Source: [Ruminococcus] lactaris ATCC 29176
GTDB lineage: Bacteria; Bacillota; Clostridia; Lachnospirales; Lachnospiraceae
Reading direction: 5' to 3'
Length of the DNA stretch: 64,000 nt
NCBI RefSeq assembly: GCF_025152405.1
Contig: NZ_CP102292.1
Coordinates: forward strand, 930,001 to 994,000
Under the pieces are notes generated by a model, which saw only the letters and a list, made by a program, of their open reading frames with translations, was not told the DNA's origin and did no database searches. This document shows positions 8,932-17,451 of this stretch, piece after piece; position 1 is the stretch's first letter, and each line of letters opens with the position of its first letter. A program made the position numbers and the translations under genes.

Positions 8932-9048
8932 ATCTTTCCAACTGTCAAAGATGGGATAATAACACTCCCGCAGATTTCATGCAATATCCGCATTTTTGCA
9001 AATATCTGCATTTTTGAAAAAAAGCTTTCTTTTTATAGGAAAGTAGTG

Positions 9049-9054
9049 TATAAT
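9049..9054 (+). promoter_or_regulatory. Probable -10 of the rho promoter
   Basis: A perfect TATAAT about 250 bp upstream of rho. No good -35 lies 16-18 bp upstream (TTTCTT at best), so the promoter would need an activator or be weak. Transcription would begin close to the left end of hairpin element B, making it the first part of the rho leader. Confidence 0.4.
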
Positions 9055-9069
9055 ACGAACCATATTTAT

Positions 9070-9141
9070 GATGCCAGGGGGGGAGTGCGTAGCACGGAGT
9101 AATCCGTAGGCATCAAAGTCGGGGGCTTTTGACCCCGACAT
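9070..9141 (+). repeat. Dispersed hairpin element, copy B (72 bp, internally deleted form)
   Basis: Flanked by a 9-bp direct repeat CATATTTAT at 9061-9069 and 9142-9150, like a target-site duplication. Internal pairing: outer stem GATGCC (9070-9075) with GGCATC (9109-9114), hairpin GTGC-GTA-GCAC (9085-9095), and terminal stem GTCGGGG (9118-9124) with CCCCGAC (9133-9139). Compared with the 192-bp copy C it lacks about 120 bases between the left end and the GTGC hairpin. It lies in the leader of rho. Confidence 0.75.
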
Positions 9142-9306
9142 CATATTTATTTTAATGCAGATATCGATACAAGTCATTTCTGACGCGAATCCCGGGGTAT
9201 TATTTAAGGACAGAGTGAATATGGACAGTTAGACAGTTTCTGACAGGATCATTTATTAATTTTTTGAAGAATACGTCAGATTTTATGAAAAGAAAGGAAA
9301 AGATGT

Positions 9307-10656
9307 ATGACACGTGAAAGATATGAATCTTTGCCGCTTGCAACCTTAAAAGAACTGGCAAAAGCAAGAAATATGAAAGGAGTTTCAACGCTGAAAAAAA
9401 GTGCTCTGATCGATGAGATGTTGAAGTTGGATGAGACGGAAAAGCAGATGCAGGCAAATGAAAAAGCAAAAGAAGAAGTACGGCAGGAAATGAAAGAAAA
9501 AAAGGAAGAGTCAGATATCGAGCAGCTTGACAGCGGAAAAACCGCAAAGGGTATTTTTGAACTCCATCAGGACGGATATGGCTTTATCCGCAGCGATAAT
9601 TATCTTCCGGGAGAGCAGGATGTGTATGTGGCTCCGTCACAGATCAGGCGATTTGGACTGAAGACAGGAGATATCCTGACAGGAAATACAAGGATCAAGA
9701 CGCAGGGGGAGAAGTTCAGTGCCCTTTTGTATGTATCTACGATCAACGGACTTCCACCGGAAGAAGCAATGAAAAGAAAAAATTTTGAAGATCTGACTCC
9801 AATCTTTCCAAATGAAAGGATCAGACTGGAAAATCCGGGATGTTCCACGGCAATGAGAGTCGTAGATCTGATTTCACCGATCGGGAAGGGACAGCGTGGT
9901 ATGATCGTGTCTCCTCCGAAAGCAGGAAAGACCACTTTATTAAAAGAAATTGCACTTTCCGTTCAGAAGACAGAGCCGGATATGCATATGATCATTCTTC
10001 TGATCGACGAACGACCGGAAGAAGTGACCGATATCAGAGAAGCAATCGAAGGTCCGAATGTGGAAGTAATCTATTCTACTTTTGATGAACTTCCGGAACA
10101 TCATAAGAGAGTTTCAGAGATGGTGGTCGCAAGAGCAAAACGTCTGGTAGAGCATGGAAAGGATGTTATGATTCTGTTAGACAGTATTACCCGACTGTCC
10201 AGAGCCTATAATCTGATCGTACCACCATCAGGAAGAACACTTTCGGGAGGTCTCGATCCGGCGGCACTCTACAGCCCGAAGCGTTTCTTTGGAGCAGCCA
10301 GAAATATGAGAGAGGGCGGAAGTCTTACAATTCTGGCAACTGCACTGGTCGATACGGGAAGCAGAATGGATGATGTTGTCTATGAAGAATTTAAAGGAAC
10401 GGGTAATATGGAGCTGATGCTGAATCGTAAACTGCAGGAAAAGAGAGTGTTCCCTGCGATTGACATTCCGAAGTCCGGTACGAGAAGAGAGGATCTGCTG
10501 CTGGATAAAGAGGAGCAGGAAGCTGCCTATATTATGCGGAAAGCCATGAATGGTATGAAAGCAGAAGAGGCTGTGGACAACCTTCTGACCATGTTCTCAA
10601 GAACAAAAAATAACGAAGAACTGGTACAGCAGATTATCCGTCAGAAGTTTATCTAA
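9307..10656 (+). CDS. rho: Transcription termination factor Rho
   Basis: A hexameric RNA helicase that ends transcription of untranslated RNA. Its 449 residues are ordered as in the family: N-terminal Rho_N SAP-like helices ([20 protein letters not shown]), a short charged linker (about 45-75), a cold-shock-type RNA-binding domain ([38 protein letters not shown]), then the RecA-like motor with Walker [12 protein letters not shown], Walker [17 protein letters not shown] and the Q-loop region GGLDPAAL. The start at 9307 follows AAAGGAAA. The gene lies downstream of the IS right repeat and seems to have kept its promoter. Confidence 0.97.
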   Translation: MTRERYESLPLATLKELAKARNMKGVSTLKKSALIDEMLKLDETEKQMQANEKAKEEVRQEMKEKKEESDIEQLDSGKTAKGIFELHQDGYGFIRSDNYLPGEQDVYVAPSQIRRFGLKTGDILTGNTRIKTQGEKFSALLYVSTINGLPPEEAMKRKNFEDLTPIFPNERIRLENPGCSTAMRVVDLISPIGKGQRGMIVSPPKAGKTTLLKEIALSVQKTEPDMHMIILLIDERPEEVTDIREAIEGPNVEVIYSTFDELPEHHKRVSEMVVARAKRLVEHGKDVMILLDSITRLSRAYNLIVPPSGRTLSGGLDPAALYSPKRFFGAARNMREGGSLTILATALVDTGSRMDDVVYEEFKGTGNMELMLNRKLQEKRVFPAIDIPKSGTRREDLLLDKEEQEAAYIMRKAMNGMKAEEAVDNLLTMFSRTKNNEELVQQIIRQKFI

Positions 10657-10663
10657 AAAAGTA

Positions 10664-10692
10664 TTGCAAAACAAAAAAGTCTGTGGTACAAT
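10664..10692 (+). promoter_or_regulatory. Probable rpmE promoter
   Basis: TTGCAA (10664-10669), 17-bp spacer, TACAAT (10687-10692), just after the rho stop and about 55 bp before rpmE. Confidence 0.6.
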
Positions 10693-10747
10693 TAGAAAGC
10701 TGTTTAGAGAAATTTATAAGTAATTTAAAAATAGAGAGGTGAAAATC

Positions 10748-10948
10748 ATGCGCGAAGGTATCCATCCTAATTATTATCAGGCAACTGTAACCTGCAACTG
10801 CGGGAACACTTTTGTAACAGGATCTACAAAGGAGAACATCCACGTAGAAATCTGCTCCAAGTGCCACCCATTCTATACAGGTCAGCAGAAGGCTACACAG
10901 GCTCGTGGCCGTGTTGATAAGTTCAACAAGAAATATGGTATTAAATAA
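10748..10948 (+). CDS. rpmE: Large ribosomal subunit protein bL31
   Basis: A 66-residue protein of the 50S subunit that helps bridge the subunits. It begins [10 protein letters not shown], the family opening, and keeps the zinc-binding cysteines CNCG and [10 protein letters not shown], so it is the zinc-containing (C+) paralogue. The start at 10748 follows AGAGGTG; a GTG at 10739 in frame is rejected because it lies within that ribosome site. It has its own promoter and terminator between rho and the DUF1385 gene. Confidence 0.97.
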   Translation: MREGIHPNYYQATVTCNCGNTFVTGSTKENIHVEICSKCHPFYTGQQKATQARGRVDKFNKKYGIK

Positions 10949-10961
10949 GAGCAACAGATCG

Positions 10962-10996
10962 GAGGCTGAGGTGGAATCATCTCAGCTTCTTTTTTT
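10962..10996 (+). terminator. rpmE terminator
   Basis: GAGGCTGAG (10962-10970) pairs with CTCAGCTTC (10981-10989), one G-T pair, followed by seven T residues. Confidence 0.85.
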
Positions 10997-11011
10997 GTCA
11001 GGCATACGACA

Positions 11012-11032
11012 AAAAGATCCATGGGATCTTTT
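11012..11032. repeat. Perfect inverted repeat upstream of the DUF1385 gene
   Basis: AAAAGATCC-ATG-GGATCTTTT, a 9-bp stem with a 3-base loop, ending a few bases before the ribosome site of the next gene. It could be an operator or an RNA hairpin near the start of translation. Confidence 0.5.
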
Positions 11033-11049
11033 CAGTTAGGAGAAAATAT

Positions 11050-11964
11050 ATGAAATCATCGAATATAGGTGGACAGGCAGTGCTGGAGGGGATCATGATG
11101 CGGAACGGCGGAAGATACTCTGTTGCAGTCAGGAAACCGGACGGGGATATCGAAGTGGATATCCGGCAGTACAAAAGTATCATTCCATGGAAGACACCTC
11201 TGAAGATCCCTTTTATCAGAGGCATTTTTAATTTTGTGGATTCTCTTGTCCTTGGAATGAAGACGCTGACTTTTTCAGCAAGTTTTTTTGAAGAGGAAGA
11301 AGAGGAGCTTCTGACAGAAGCTGAAGCGAAGAAACGGGAAAAAAATGAAAAGATCATGATGAACCTGACCGTAGTTCTTTCGGTGATCATAGCGGCGGGA
11401 TTATTCATGGTGCTTCCTTATTATTTAAGTGGGCTGGTAAAGCATTATACCGATTCAAGAATGGTCATGACTGTCTGCGAAGGACTGATCCGTGTCGGAT
11501 TATTCCTACTATATATTGCACTGATCTCACGGATGAAGGATATTCAGAGAACGTTTATGTATCATGGAGCAGAGCATAAATGCATTAACTGTATTGAGCA
11601 TGGACTGGAACTGAATGTGGAGAATGTGCGGAAGAGTTCCAGACAGCATAAACGCTGCGGGACGAGTTTTCTGTTCTTTGTCATGATCGTGAGTATTATT
11701 TTCTGCTTTTTTATCACCGCCCAGTCACAGATCGCAAGAGTCCTGATCCGGCTTGCACTGCTTCCGGTGATCGCCGGGGTATCTTATGAGATCATTAAAC
11801 TTGCAGGAAACAGTGAAAATCCCTTTGTGAACTTACTGAGCAGACCGGGAATGTGGGTTCAGAACATGACGACCAAAGAGCCGGATGATGATATGATCGA
11901 AGTGGGAATCCGGGCAGTTGAGGCAGTCTTTGACTGGAAGAACTGGCAGAAGGAGAATCTGTAA
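11050..11964 (+). CDS. DUF1385 domain-containing membrane protein (YqhQ-like)
   Basis: A 304-residue DUF1385 protein. The conserved N-terminus IGGQAVLEGIMMRNG is diagnostic. A hydrophilic first third is followed by hydrophobic segments (LTVVLSVIIAAGLFMVLPYYLSG, IRVGLFLLYIALISRM, FLFFVMIVSIIFCFFIT, LIRLALLPVIAGVSYEIIKLA), so about four membrane helices. FMYHGAEHKCINCIEHG and HKRCGTSFLF are conserved Cys/His motifs that may bind metal. The molecular role is unknown. It sits directly before prmC, with the stop and the next start overlapping by one base, an arrangement common in Clostridia. Confidence 0.9.
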   Translation: MKSSNIGGQAVLEGIMMRNGGRYSVAVRKPDGDIEVDIRQYKSIIPWKTPLKIPFIRGIFNFVDSLVLGMKTLTFSASFFEEEEEELLTEAEAKKREKNEKIMMNLTVVLSVIIAAGLFMVLPYYLSGLVKHYTDSRMVMTVCEGLIRVGLFLLYIALISRMKDIQRTFMYHGAEHKCINCIEHGLELNVENVRKSSRQHKRCGTSFLFFVMIVSIIFCFFITAQSQIARVLIRLALLPVIAGVSYEIIKLAGNSENPFVNLLSRPGMWVQNMTTKEPDDDMIEVGIRAVEAVFDWKNWQKENL

Positions 11965-12884
11965 TGTGCAGGGAAAAGGCCGGTGGGCAAGACGAAATGC
12001 GGATGCTCAGAGCGATGTATGCTGAAGGAGAAGAGCGGCTCCGGCAGGCGGGAATCGAAGAGGCAGGACTGGATGCGTGGTATCTGCTAGAATTTGTCAC
12101 AGGAGTAGATAAGGCACATTACTATATGAACCCGGACCGCAGGATGGAACAAAGCGTGGCACAGGAATATGAAAAAGTAGTGAAGCTAAGGACAGAGCAT
12201 ATCCCTTTGCAGCATATTACGGGAGTGCAGGAATTTATGGGGCTTGAATTTCAGGTCAGCGGAGATGTCCTGATTCCAAGGCAGGATACGGAAGTGCTGG
12301 TGGAAGAAGCACTGAAGCTGTTGGAACAGGAAAAAGTCCCGAAGGAAAAGGAGACCGTCCGGATGCTCGACCTGTGTACCGGGTCGGGGTGTATCCTGAT
12401 CAGTATCCTGTATTATGCAGCAAAAGAAAAAATACAGATACAGGGAACCGGTGCAGATATTTCAGAAGCTGCTTTACGCATTGCAGAAGAAAATCTGGAT
12501 CTGCTGGAAAAAAACGGAAATAAAGGTATGGCAGAGCTTTTGGAAAGTGATTTGTTTGAACAGGTGGACGGAACCTTTGGAATGATCGTCTCCAATCCAC
12601 CGTATATCAAAACCTCTGTGATCAGCGGACTCCAGGAGGAAGTCAGGCTGCATGATCCGTTTCTTGCACTGGACGGGAAAGAAGATGGTCTGTTTTTTTA
12701 CAGAAAGATCATTGAAGAAAGCAGAGCATATTTGCAGAAGAATGGAGTCCTCCTCTTTGAGATTGGATATGACCAGGGAGAAGCAGTTTCGGAGCTGATG
12801 ACGAAAGAGGGGTACGGTCAGGTTGTGGTAAAAAAGGATCTGGCAGGACTTGACCGCATCGTCTGTGGCGTGTACACTGAGTAG
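11964..12884 (+). CDS. prmC: Peptide chain release factor N5-glutamine methyltransferase
   Basis: PrmC methylates the glutamine of the GGQ motif in release factors, using SAM, and so raises termination efficiency. The N-terminal helical domain is followed by a class I methyltransferase fold: MLDLCTGSGCILISI (SAM loop) and the catalytic motif VSNPPYI. HITGVQEFMGLEFQVSGDVLIPRQDTE is the classic HemK segment. The start overlaps the DUF1385 stop (TAATG); a later ATG at 11997 is possible. The substrate gene prfA is the next gene, 50 bp downstream, a conserved functional pair. Confidence 0.95.
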   Translation: MCREKAGGQDEMRMLRAMYAEGEERLRQAGIEEAGLDAWYLLEFVTGVDKAHYYMNPDRRMEQSVAQEYEKVVKLRTEHIPLQHITGVQEFMGLEFQVSGDVLIPRQDTEVLVEEALKLLEQEKVPKEKETVRMLDLCTGSGCILISILYYAAKEKIQIQGTGADISEAALRIAEENLDLLEKNGNKGMAELLESDLFEQVDGTFGMIVSNPPYIKTSVISGLQEEVRLHDPFLALDGKEDGLFFYRKIIEESRAYLQKNGVLLFEIGYDQGEAVSELMTKEGYGQVVVKKDLAGLDRIVCGVYTE

Positions 12885-12934
12885 AGAAATATAAGAAGTA
12901 AAAGAGTAAAAGAGAAGAGTAAAGGATAGAAAAG

Positions 12935-14005
12935 ATGTTTGACAGATTAGATGACCTGCTCATCCGTTATGAGGAAGTAATGGGTGAGCTTCAGGAACCG
13001 GATGTGGCAAATGACCCGGAGCGGTTCAGAAGACTGATGAAGGAGCAGAGTGATCTGGCTCCGATTGTAGAGGCGTATAAAGAGTATAAAAACTGTAAGC
13101 AGAATATAGAGGAAAGCCTTCAGCTTCTTGAAGAGGAGTCCGATGAGGAAATGAGGGAGCTTGCAAAGGAAGAACTCAGCGGATCAAGAGCAAGGATTGA
13201 AGAACTGGAACAGGAACTGAAGATCCTGCTTCTTCCAAAAGATCCGAATGATGATAAGAACGTCATCGTGGAGATTCGTGCCGGTGCCGGTGGAGATGAG
13301 GCGGCATTATTTGCAGCAGAGATCTACCGTATGTACGTGCATTATGCGGACAGCCGCAGATGGAAGACAGAGATGATCTCGTTGAATGAGAACGGGATCG
13401 GCGGTTTTAAAGAGTGTGTCTTTATGGTCACAGGACAGGGAGCATATTCCCGTATGAAATACGAAAGTGGTGTCCACCGTGTCCAGCGTGTGCCGGAGAC
13501 AGAAAGCGGTGGAAGAATCCATACCTCTACGATCACGGTTGCAGTGATGCCGGAGGCAGAGGAAGTCGATGTAGTGATTGACGAAAAAGATATCCGTATT
13601 GATGTGATGCGTGCATCCGGAAATGGAGGACAGTGTGTCAATACAACCGATTCAGCGGTACGACTGACCCATTATCCGACCGGGATCGTGATTTACAGTC
13701 AGACAGAAAAATCGCAGCTTCAGAATAAAGAAAAGGCATTCCGTCTTCTGCGTTCCAAGCTGTATGATCTGGAACTGGAGAAGCAGCAGGCATCTGAGGC
13801 GGCAGAGAGAAGAAGTCAGATCGGTACAGGAGACCGTTCGGAGAAGATCAGAACCTACAACTTCCCACAGGGACGCGTGACAGACCACAGAATCAAGCTG
13901 ACCCTGCATAAGTTGGACAGTATTCTGAACGGCGATCTGGATGAGATCATTGACAGCCTGATCGCGGCAGATCAGACAGCCAAGCTGGCAAAGATGGAAG
14001 AATAA
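12935..14005 (+). CDS. prfA: Peptide chain release factor 1
   Basis: RF1 reads UAA and UAG in the ribosome and triggers peptide release. The 356-residue chain carries the catalytic GGQ at residues 231-233, in the context [24 protein letters not shown], and the N-terminal helical domain (about 1-100). RF1 and RF2 are similar. This one starts at the typical RF1 position without a programmed frameshift, and the [15 protein letters not shown] segment and length fit RF1. The neighbouring prmC would methylate Gln233. Confidence 0.95.
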   Translation: MFDRLDDLLIRYEEVMGELQEPDVANDPERFRRLMKEQSDLAPIVEAYKEYKNCKQNIEESLQLLEEESDEEMRELAKEELSGSRARIEELEQELKILLLPKDPNDDKNVIVEIRAGAGGDEAALFAAEIYRMYVHYADSRRWKTEMISLNENGIGGFKECVFMVTGQGAYSRMKYESGVHRVQRVPETESGGRIHTSTITVAVMPEAEEVDVVIDEKDIRIDVMRASGNGGQCVNTTDSAVRLTHYPTGIVIYSQTEKSQLQNKEKAFRLLRSKLYDLELEKQQASEAAERRSQIGTGDRSEKIRTYNFPQGRVTDHRIKLTLHKLDSILNGDLDEIIDSLIAADQTAKLAKMEE

Positions 14006-14083
14006 AGATGGATTCAGGAAAAGCTGCAAAAAAAAGCCGGATCAGGACGAACCGGCAGAATGATAAGAAATGGAGTGAAAGAG

Positions 14084-15271
14084 ATGATTTCAAAGAAAAT
14101 GGAAAATATGGTGGCGAACAGTTCGGCAATCCGTGCGATGTTTGAAGAGGGAAACCGCCTTGCAAAAATTTATGGTGCGGAGAATGTCTATGACTTCAGC
14201 CTGGGCAATCCGAATGTACCGGCACCGGAGGCAGTGAAAAAGGCGATGATCGATATCCTGAATGAAGAGGATCCGATCGTACTTCACGGTTATACCAATA
14301 GCAATGCAGGATATGAAGATGTAAGACAAGCAGTTGCAGATTCTTTGAATGAACGCTTTGGCACTTCTTTTGCAGCAAAGAATATTACCATGACAGTAGG
14401 AGCAGCAGGCGGATTGAATGTCATCCTGAAAGCACTGCTCAATCCGGGAGATGAAGTGGTAGTATTTGCACCTTATTTCGGAGAGTACAGAAGTTATACG
14501 AATAACTATGACGGAGTGATCGTGGAGATCTCTCCTGATACAGCAACATTCCAGCCAAAACTGGATGAGTTCAGGGAGAAACTTTCCCCGAAGACCAAAG
14601 CAGTGATCGTTAATACACCGAATAATCCGACCGGTGTTGTGTACTCGGAAGAGACGATCAAAAAGCTGGCTGCCATCATGGAAGAAAAGCAGAAAGAGTT
14701 TGGCACGGAGATTTATCTCATCTCAGACGAGCCATACAGAGAGCTGGCTTATGACGGAGTAGAAGTTCCATACCTGACAAAGTACTATGATAATACGATC
14801 GTAGGATATTCATACAGCAAGTCCTTATCTCTCCCGGGAGAGCGTATCGGATATCTTGTGATCCCGGATGAGGTATGCGACAGTGAGAAGCTCAATGCAG
14901 CAGCAAATGTGGCGACGAGAATCCTTGGATTTGTAAATGCACCGACCCTGCAGCAGAAGGTAGTGAAAGCATGCCTGAATGAGCAGACCGATATTTCCTA
15001 TTATGACAGAAACAGAGAAGCTTTATACAACGGACTGAAAGAGCTTGGCTTTGAGTGCATCAAACCGGAGGGAGCCTTCTATCTGTTTGTTAAGTCTCCG
15101 GTAGCGGATGAAAAGAAATTCTGTAATGCTGCAAAGAAGCATAATATTCTTCTTGTTCCGGGAAGTTCTTTTGGATGCCCGGGTTATGTGCGTATGGCAT
15201 ACTGCGTTGCATATGAAACAATCGTAAATTCCCTTCCGAAATTCAAAGAACTTGCGGAAGAGTATAAATAA
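14084..15271 (+). CDS. Pyridoxal-phosphate-dependent class I/II aminotransferase
   Basis: A 395-residue fold-type I aminotransferase acting on an amino acid/2-oxo acid pair. Seen: GNPNVPAPEAV, TVGAAGGLNVILKALLNPGDEV, VNTPNNPTGVVYS, SDEPYRELAYDG, the PLP lysine in YSYSKSLSLPGERIGY, and the C-terminal PGSSFGCPGYVRMAY arginine region. The sequence resembles aspartate or aromatic aminotransferases, but the substrate cannot be fixed. The start at 14084 follows GGAGTG; the in-frame ATG at 14060 has no ribosome site. It is followed by a histidinol-phosphate aminotransferase-like gene. Confidence 0.9.
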   Translation: MISKKMENMVANSSAIRAMFEEGNRLAKIYGAENVYDFSLGNPNVPAPEAVKKAMIDILNEEDPIVLHGYTNSNAGYEDVRQAVADSLNERFGTSFAAKNITMTVGAAGGLNVILKALLNPGDEVVVFAPYFGEYRSYTNNYDGVIVEISPDTATFQPKLDEFREKLSPKTKAVIVNTPNNPTGVVYSEETIKKLAAIMEEKQKEFGTEIYLISDEPYRELAYDGVEVPYLTKYYDNTIVGYSYSKSLSLPGERIGYLVIPDEVCDSEKLNAAANVATRILGFVNAPTLQQKVVKACLNEQTDISYYDRNREALYNGLKELGFECIKPEGAFYLFVKSPVADEKKFCNAAKKHNILLVPGSSFGCPGYVRMAYCVAYETIVNSLPKFKELAEEYK

Positions 15272-15353
15272 AGCAGAGCCTGCCGGTTTATGGAGGAACT
15301 TTACAGAGTCAGAACATGATCTGACAGTGAGAAAAGGACAGAGGTTTAGACGA

Positions 15354-16421
15354 ATGGCTGTAAGAGCAGAACTTTTAAAAAATATACGACAGGCAGAGCC
15401 TTATGTACCGGGTGAGCAGCCGCAGAATAAGGTGATCAAGCTGAATACAAATGAAAATCCTTACCCGCCTGCTCCGGGAGTGGAGCGGGTGTTGCGTGAG
15501 ATGGATACAGACAGATTCCGGTTATATCCGGATCCAGCAGCAGAAGAACTGACCGGATGCCTTGCAGAGTATTATGGGGTAGACCGGGATCAGGTTTTTG
15601 TGGGAGTCGGCTCGGATGATGTATTATCTATGTGCTTCCTGACATTTTTTAATTCCGGGAAACCGGTATTATTCCCGGATATTACCTATTCTTTTTATAA
15701 AGTGTGGGCAGAGCTGTACAAGATTCCATATGAGACACCGGCACTGGATGAACAGTTCCGCATTGTAAAGGAAGATTATTACCGGGAAAATGGTGGAATC
15801 ATTTTTCCGAACCCGAATGCACCGACCGCAATTTATGAAGAACTGGATTTTATAGAAGATATTCTGGAACATAACCGGGATTCGATCGTGATCGTGGATG
15901 AAGCATATATTGATTTCGCAGGAAGATCGGCACTGGAACTGATCGACCGTTATGATAATCTGATCGTGACGCAGACCTTTTCAAAAGCCAGAAGTATGGC
16001 TGGTATGAGGATCGGTTACGCAGTCTCCAATCCTGAATTGATCCGCTGTCTGAATGATGTCAAGTATTCTTTTAATTCTTATACAATGAATCAGACCGCG
16101 ATTGCATGTGGTGTTGAAGCAGTCCGGGATAAGGAATATTTTGAGGAGCATGTTCGTAAGATTATAGAGACGAGAGAATGGGCAAAAGAAGAATTGCACC
16201 GGCTTGGATTTGAATTTCCCGATGCAAAAGCCAATTTCATTTTTGCAACGCATCCGCAGACAGATGCCGGCAGACTTTTTGAAGCACTGAAGGCAAATGA
16301 TATCTATGTCAGGCACTGGGATTCAGAAAGGATCGGCCAGTATCTGAGGATTACAGTGGGTACAAGGGAAGAAATGCAGGTGTTATTTGATTTTCTGACG
16401 AAATATATTAAGGGAGAATAG
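15354..16421 (+). CDS. hisC: Histidinol-phosphate aminotransferase
   Basis: Converts imidazole-acetol phosphate and glutamate to histidinol phosphate in histidine synthesis. The 355 residues show KLNTNENPYPPAPGV, YPDPAAEELTGCLAEYYG, VGVGSDDVLSMCFLTF, PNPNAPTAIY, VDEAYIDFAG and the PLP lysine in TQTFSKARSMAGMRIGYA, all HisC hallmarks. The start at 15354 follows AGAGGT; upstream in-frame codons overlap the previous gene and lack a ribosome site. No other his genes are in the window, so this copy is detached from a his operon and could also serve phenylalanine or tyrosine transamination, as some HisC enzymes do. Confidence 0.88.
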   Translation: MAVRAELLKNIRQAEPYVPGEQPQNKVIKLNTNENPYPPAPGVERVLREMDTDRFRLYPDPAAEELTGCLAEYYGVDRDQVFVGVGSDDVLSMCFLTFFNSGKPVLFPDITYSFYKVWAELYKIPYETPALDEQFRIVKEDYYRENGGIIFPNPNAPTAIYEELDFIEDILEHNRDSIVIVDEAYIDFAGRSALELIDRYDNLIVTQTFSKARSMAGMRIGYAVSNPELIRCLNDVKYSFNSYTMNQTAIACGVEAVRDKEYFEEHVRKIIETREWAKEELHRLGFEFPDAKANFIFATHPQTDAGRLFEALKANDIYVRHWDSERIGQYLRITVGTREEMQVLFDFLTKYIKGE

Positions 16422-16426
16422 TTTAG

Positions 16427-16936
16427 ATGAGTGATGTATTGATCAACTGGTTTGTAACAAATCTCGGAGGAAAGGTTGGAAAAGAGCTGATCCTTTTTAT
16501 CATCTCGATGGTTCCGATCCTGGAATTGCGTGGGGGACTGCTTGCGGCAGGACCGGCATTTCTGAATATCCCGATGTGGCGTGCGATTCCGGTCGGTATC
16601 ATCGGAAATCTGCTGCCGATTCCTTTTATCCTGCTTCTGATCACAAAGATTTTTGACTGGATGAAAGGAACAAAGAGGTTGAAGCCGGTTGTGGAAAAGC
16701 TTGAAAAAAAGGCGATGAGCCAGAGTGCCAATATTGAAAAATATGAGTTCTGGGGGTTGGTTGCATTTGTGGGTATTCCACTTCCAGGCACAGGTGCCTG
16801 GACAGGGGCATTGATCGCAGCCCTGCTTGGAATCCGTTTCAGAAAAGCGTTTCCGGCGATCGTGATCGGTGTATGCCTTGCAGCATGTATCATGACGATC
16901 ATTTCTTATGGAATCGTTGGAGGAATATTTGGTTAA
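16427..16936 (+). CDS. Small multidrug export-like membrane protein (COG2426)
   Basis: A 169-residue integral membrane protein of the family annotated 'putative small multi-drug export protein', a name with little experimental backing. Four hydrophobic stretches are visible. Two related motifs recur, PILELRGGLLAAG near residue 30 and PLPGTGAWTGALIAA near residue 120, suggesting an internal duplication. It lies 5 bp after hisC, so the two are probably co-transcribed. Transport substrate and direction are unknown. Confidence 0.82.
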   Translation: MSDVLINWFVTNLGGKVGKELILFIISMVPILELRGGLLAAGPAFLNIPMWRAIPVGIIGNLLPIPFILLLITKIFDWMKGTKRLKPVVEKLEKKAMSQSANIEKYEFWGLVAFVGIPLPGTGAWTGALIAALLGIRFRKAFPAIVIGVCLAACIMTIISYGIVGGIFG

Positions 16937-16965
16937 ACTAATGGCAGGAAAAGGAGGCACGAACA

Positions 16966-17421
16966 ATGCTGATGGAACAGAATGAAAAAGGAAGAGATAC
17001 GATATGGAGTGTCGTAATGGCAGTGACAACAGTACTGATCCTTCTGATCGGTATTTTCTTCCTGACAAAGCTTTTTACTGCAAACCCACTGGAAGGAACC
17101 TGGAGTGATACAGAGAACGGAATGGTACTTCATATCAAGAGTGACGGAGTGATGGAGATCACGCAGGCACTGGAGGCAGAGACCGTGACAATTCCTGTTG
17201 AATATTCAATGGACAGGAATACAAAAAGGTTTGCGGTTCATATAAAAGACGAAGAACTTGAAAAAGCGGCAGAAGAAACGAAAGATTTGACAGAGCAGGA
17301 TCTGAGAGATATCGCAGATGTGATGGAAGGCACATATGAATACAGTGTGGATGAACAGGTGCTGACACTGACAGAGATGGAATATGGAAGCCAGAAGACC
17401 TTTGTCCGTGAAGAAGACTGA
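16966..17421 (+). CDS. Uncharacterised single-span membrane protein
   Basis: A 151-residue protein of no recognised family. Residues about 13-36 form one membrane helix (WSVVMAVTTVLILLIGIFFL), followed by an extracytoplasmic or cytoplasmic domain that opens with LEGTWSDTENGMVLHIKSDG. That opening resembles small beta-barrel, lipocalin-like domains that begin with a G-x-W motif, and the C-terminal LTEMEYGSQKTFVR fits a final strand. The start follows AAGGAGG. The gene lies between the exporter-like gene and ispG; no function can be assigned. Confidence 0.7.
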   Translation: MLMEQNEKGRDTIWSVVMAVTTVLILLIGIFFLTKLFTANPLEGTWSDTENGMVLHIKSDGVMEITQALEAETVTIPVEYSMDRNTKRFAVHIKDEELEKAAEETKDLTEQDLRDIADVMEGTYEYSVDEQVLTLTEMEYGSQKTFVREED

Positions 17422-17451
17422 CCGGACAGAGCTTTTGAAAGGATGAAGAAA

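Larger units (their letters stand above)
6973..8955 (+). mobile_element. IS1634-like insertion sequence (IS4 superfamily), apparently intact
   Basis: Bounded on each side by the 187-bp direct repeat. The ends carry an 11-bp inverted repeat, TTTGACAGTTG at 6979-6989 and its complement at 8939-8949, with about six poorly paired bases outside. It holds one intact transposase gene and hairpins just inside both ends (7009-7035 and 8892-8931), which would shield the transposase from read-through. It is visibly more AT-rich than its neighbours, a sign of transfer. The long flanking duplication and the transposase type point to the IS1634 family. Confidence 0.92.
8956..9142 (+). repeat. 187-bp direct repeat, right copy
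   Basis: Identical to 6786-6972. This copy keeps the plus-strand TATAAT (9049-9054) and hairpin element B next to rho, whereas the left copy keeps the malic enzyme promoter next to that gene. The duplicated minus-strand promoter here would fire into the IS, antisense to the transposase. Confidence 0.95.

Noticed and set aside
6973-8955. Composite transposon made of two repeats carrying cargo
   Set aside because: The 187-bp repeats contain no transposase or terminal inverted repeats, and the segment between them holds only a transposase, so a single IS with a long target duplication is simpler.
8977-9177. Short minus-strand frame across hairpin element B (MSGSKAPDFDAYGLLR-like), with a similar plus-strand frame across copy C
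   Set aside because: The peptide similarity follows from the shared repeat. Copy D lacks one base in the terminal loop, which breaks the frame, while stems are kept by compensatory changes, so structure rather than coding is conserved.
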